From contig NZ_AQUO01000002.1 in the NCBI RefSeq assembly GCF_000371965.1, forward strand, positions 946,001 to 1,010,000: a stretch of DNA of 64,000 nucleotides, written 5' to 3'. Within the stretch, counting starts at the first letter, position 1, and each line of letters opens with the position of its first letter. The position numbers and the translations under genes were made by a program. Of this stretch, positions 61,811 through 64,000 are shown in pieces. Source of the stretch: Paracoccus sp. N5 (lineage in GTDB: Bacteria > Pseudomonadota > Alphaproteobacteria > Rhodobacterales > Rhodobacteraceae). The notes beneath the pieces are model-generated. The model was not told the DNA's origin, did no database searches, and was given only the letters and a program-made list of their open reading frames with translations.

Positions 61811-64000
61811 TCAGGGCAGGTTCTCCAGCGCCTGGCGCAGGGCCGGACGCAGGGGCGAGCGCGCCGGCAGGGCGGCCAGCGCCAGCAGCGCCAGAGGCAA
61901 GAGCTCCGCCGGGTCACGCAGGGCCGCGGCGGGTGGCAGCCGGGCCGGATCGGCGCCGACGACCGCCTGCACCAGCGCGAGCAGGGCGCCGAGGCGTCCG
62001 GCACCGCTCAGCCGGCCCGCCAGGGGCGCGAGCTGTGCGGCAAGGCGCGCCGGCGGTTTCGACAGCAGGGCCTGGGCCAGCAGCCGCTCCAGCCGCAGCG
62101 CATCGACCCGGTCGCCATCCGAGCGCTGGCCGGCCAAGGCCAGCGCCTGATCCAGGGCGGCGGCCATGTCGCGCAGGTGCTTGTCGCGCTGGTTGCGATT
62201 CAAAGCCCCGGTCGCGCGCTGCCGGAACAGCCGCGCCAGCAGGACATGCCGGCCGAGGCTGGGCTGGCAGGCCCGGTTCAGCGCCTCGAGCAGCTCGACC
62301 CAGGCCAGCGGCTGGTCGGGATCGCTGCCGTCCAGCAGGACCGCGCTGCCTTGCAGGCTGCTCAACGGCAGGTTCGGCATCTCGGCCTTCAGCGCATGGC
62401 CATAGGCGGCGATGGCCCTGTCGCTCTGCCCGCAGGCCATCCAGCCGTCGCCCAGCGCCGCAGCCAGATCGGAATGGTCCAGCCATCCGGCGCGCTCGAT
62501 CCTGTCCTGCAAATGCGCCAGCCGCTCCGCCAGCGGGCGTTGGCCCGGCGCGTCGGGCAAGGCCATCTCGGCCCGGACCTGGGCCAGCGCCTCGGCCGGC
62601 GAGGCAAGCTCGACGCCGTCGCCCTGGCGCTCGGCCGTGGCCGGGGTCAGCACGAAGCCGGGATGCCCGTAGCACTGATAGGCGGCCCAGGTGTTCGTCG
62701 CCATCCCCGAGGCCTCATAGGCCTCGGCCCGGGCCTGGCGCAGGGCGGTGCCGTAGTCGGTGCCGCCGCACAATTGCTGGTAAAGCCCCTGCGCGAACTG
62801 CTTCGCGGTCGCGTCCGAGACCGCCCAGCCGCAGGCCACCACCGCCGCACAGCCCATCTCGATCAGCTCCACCGCCAGGCTGGCGGCAAAGCCGGGCCGG
62901 TCCCGGCGCAGGGCGGCGCCGAAGCCGTCCTCGGTGCCGATCTGGCCCAGGTGGCAGCAGTTCAGGAACACCAGTTCGGGCGCTTCGGGCATCTGCCGCA
63001 ACAGCGGCGCCTCGAGCACGCCCAGGGGCGGCGCGCCCAGCACGATGCCGGTCATCGGCGGCGCATCCGGCGTCGGGCGCCAGTCGATGACACCGTGGCT
63101 GGCGATATGGACCACGCTCCAGCCGCGCGAGAACAGCGCCGAGATGACCCGCGCCGGCGTCGCATCCGGGCCGACCAGCCGCGTCACCGCGAAGCCGGCC
63201 TCTTCCAGCTGCGCGGCCATGGCCAAGGCCTCGTCCCGGGCGTTGGGCAGCGGCGGCAGGCCGCCGCTGCCGTCGCCCGGATCGCCGATGACCAGCGCAC
63301 TGCGCGGCCCGCCGCGCCGGGGCGGCGTGGGCGAGTCGCGCTGGCTGACCAGCTGGCGCATCAGCCCATAGCGCACCGCCGGCGGCTTCAGGAGCTCGGG
63401 AAAGCGGCCGTATTCGTCGGGGCGGCGGTCGTCCAGCATCTCCCAGGGGATGGTGGCGCTGTCGCGGTCCAGCACCAGGCGCAGGTTGCGATCCTCGAGG
63501 CTGTGCTGCTTCAGGGCCGCGGGCCAGAGCAGTTCGAAAAGCGTGCGGCCCGGCGAGATGCCGTCGGCATCCAGCGTCACGGGCTGGTCGGGGATCTGCG
63601 CGACGTAATGCTGGACCAGCCGGCGGCTGACCGCCACGGTCTCGGCCTCGACCCGGGCGCGGCCATCGACCAGCAGGTAATGCAGCGGCCCCAGCGACGG
63701 CGCCGGCGCGCCCGGGGCGGGCGGTTCGGGACGCGGGGCGGTGATCGTGACCTCCATCCAGGAATCCGGGTCGGCCTCGGGGCCGGTGCGGCGGAAGCCG
63801 CCCCTGCCCAGCTGCAAGGGGCCCTCGCGGCGGAAGGGGTCGCGCATGCGCCGGACCCTTTGGCCAAGCGCGTGCCAGGCGGTGACGGCGACCTGCTCGA
63901 CCGCCTCGATGATCTGCAATTCGGCAAAGCGCACGGGCATGTCGGTCCCGGCCTGGCCGGACAGGATCCGGTTGGCCTGCTCGACCCCGTTCAGCAGCGC
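61811..64000 (-). CDS. CHAT-domain (caspase-like) protein, 5' part beyond the window
   Basis: The frame stays open to the window edge, so this is the C-terminal part, about 729 residues, of a larger protein. A CHAT peptidase domain is present: histidine in VVHIASHGVIDW and catalytic cysteine in LVFLNCCHLGQIG, with later GWAVSDATAKQFAQGLYQQL and a GNxxxxYQCYGHPGF-like ending. After it comes a long Ala/Leu-rich helical region of about 250 residues. CHAT proteases occur in bacterial immunity and signalling, often with TPR repeats. Here the helical tail may be a repeat-like scaffold. No obvious partner gene is in the window. Confidence 0.85.
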   Translation of the reverse strand, partial: ALLNGVEQANRILSGQAGTDMPVRFAELQIIEAVEQVAVTAWHALGQRVRRMRDPFRREGPLQLGRGGFRRTGPEADPDSWMEVTITAPRPEPPAPGAPAPSLGPLHYLLVDGRARVEAETVAVSRRLVQHYVAQIPDQPVTLDADGISPGRTLFELLWPAALKQHSLEDRNLRLVLDRDSATIPWEMLDDRRPDEYGRFPELLKPPAVRYGLMRQLVSQRDSPTPPRRGGPRSALVIGDPGDGSGGLPPLPNARDEALAMAAQLEEAGFAVTRLVGPDATPARVISALFSRGWSVVHIASHGVIDWRPTPDAPPMTGIVLGAPPLGVLEAPLLRQMPEAPELVFLNCCHLGQIGTEDGFGAALRRDRPGFAASLAVELIEMGCAAVVACGWAVSDATAKQFAQGLYQQLCGGTDYGTALRQARAEAYEASGMATNTWAAYQCYGHPGFVLTPATAERQGDGVELASPAEALAQVRAEMALPDAPGQRPLAERLAHLQDRIERAGWLDHSDLAAALGDGWMACGQSDRAIAAYGHALKAEMPNLPLSSLQGSAVLLDGSDPDQPLAWVELLEALNRACQPSLGRHVLLARLFRQRATGALNRNQRDKHLRDMAAALDQALALAGQRSDGDRVDALRLERLLAQALLSKPPARLAAQLAPLAGRLSGAGRLGALLALVQAVVGADPARLPPAAALRDPAELLPLALLALAALPARSPLRPALRQALENLP

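Overview
The window is chromosomal DNA of high GC content with dense, short-spaced genes. Gene content points to an alphaproteobacterium of the Rhodobacteraceae, most likely Paracoccus or a close relative. The evidence is a rhizobial/rhodobacterial type glycerol ABC operon (glpDSTPQUVK), a fused cysNC, tripartite tricarboxylate (TTT) transport genes, a choline-sulfatase locus and a class Ib ribonucleotide reductase behind a cobalamin riboswitch. The species call is inference from gene content and codon style; there is no rRNA or tRNA in the window to test it.

Layout. 1-6.5 kb: the end of an APC-type (ethanolamine-like) permease, two small unknown genes, a LysR regulator, an L-asparaginase with a GntR/FCD regulator and a palindromic operator, a possible 26-residue membrane peptide, and a Bcr/CflA exporter. 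6.5-18.8 kb: TcyP cystine carrier, a CynX-like MFS carrier with GlcG-like and YegD-like (Hsp70) genes, a DEAD-box RNA helicase with a DbpA domain, LysR/dctA, LysR/YeiH and an unknown membrane protein. 18.8-23.7 kb: an SDR oxidoreductase divergent from nrdHIEF. The nrd leader has candidate NrdR boxes, a promoter, and a cobalamin riboswitch. 23.7-27.4 kb: an SBF-like carrier, an AsnC-type regulator divergent from an aminotransferase, then relics of two insertion sequences (IS5-type and IS630-type). 27.4-36.6 kb: the complete glycerol uptake and catabolism operon on the minus strand.

36.9-45.2 kb: a lipoprotein cell-wall hydrolase, cysD-cysNC for sulfate activation, a small unknown protein, a divergent davA/davB pair for the lysine 2-monooxygenase route, and a DAHP synthase preceded by an aromatic-rich leader peptide and an attenuator. 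45.0-52.9 kb: a DUF1127-like peptide, the tctA-tctB-tctC transporter, a frameshifted periplasmic binding protein, a TctD/TctE-like two-component system and an MFS carrier. 52.9-64 kb: an acyl-CoA synthetase, an aldehyde dehydrogenase with an AraC-type regulator, an atypical ClC channel with CBS domains, a choline-sulfatase with its LysR regulator, and the 3' part of a CHAT-domain (caspase-like) gene that runs off the window.

Most of this is ordinary metabolic chromosome: carbon, sulfur and nitrogen uptake modules, each beside its own regulator. The most informative signals are RNA-level. One is the attenuator ahead of DAHP synthase, with a leader peptide carrying Phe, Tyr and Trp. The other is the NrdR-box/cobalamin-riboswitch control region ahead of nrdHIEF, which suggests that the oxygen-dependent reductase is made when vitamin B12 is scarce. 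Neither a CRISPR array nor a clear defence island is present; the truncated CHAT protein at the right edge is the only candidate for an unusual system.
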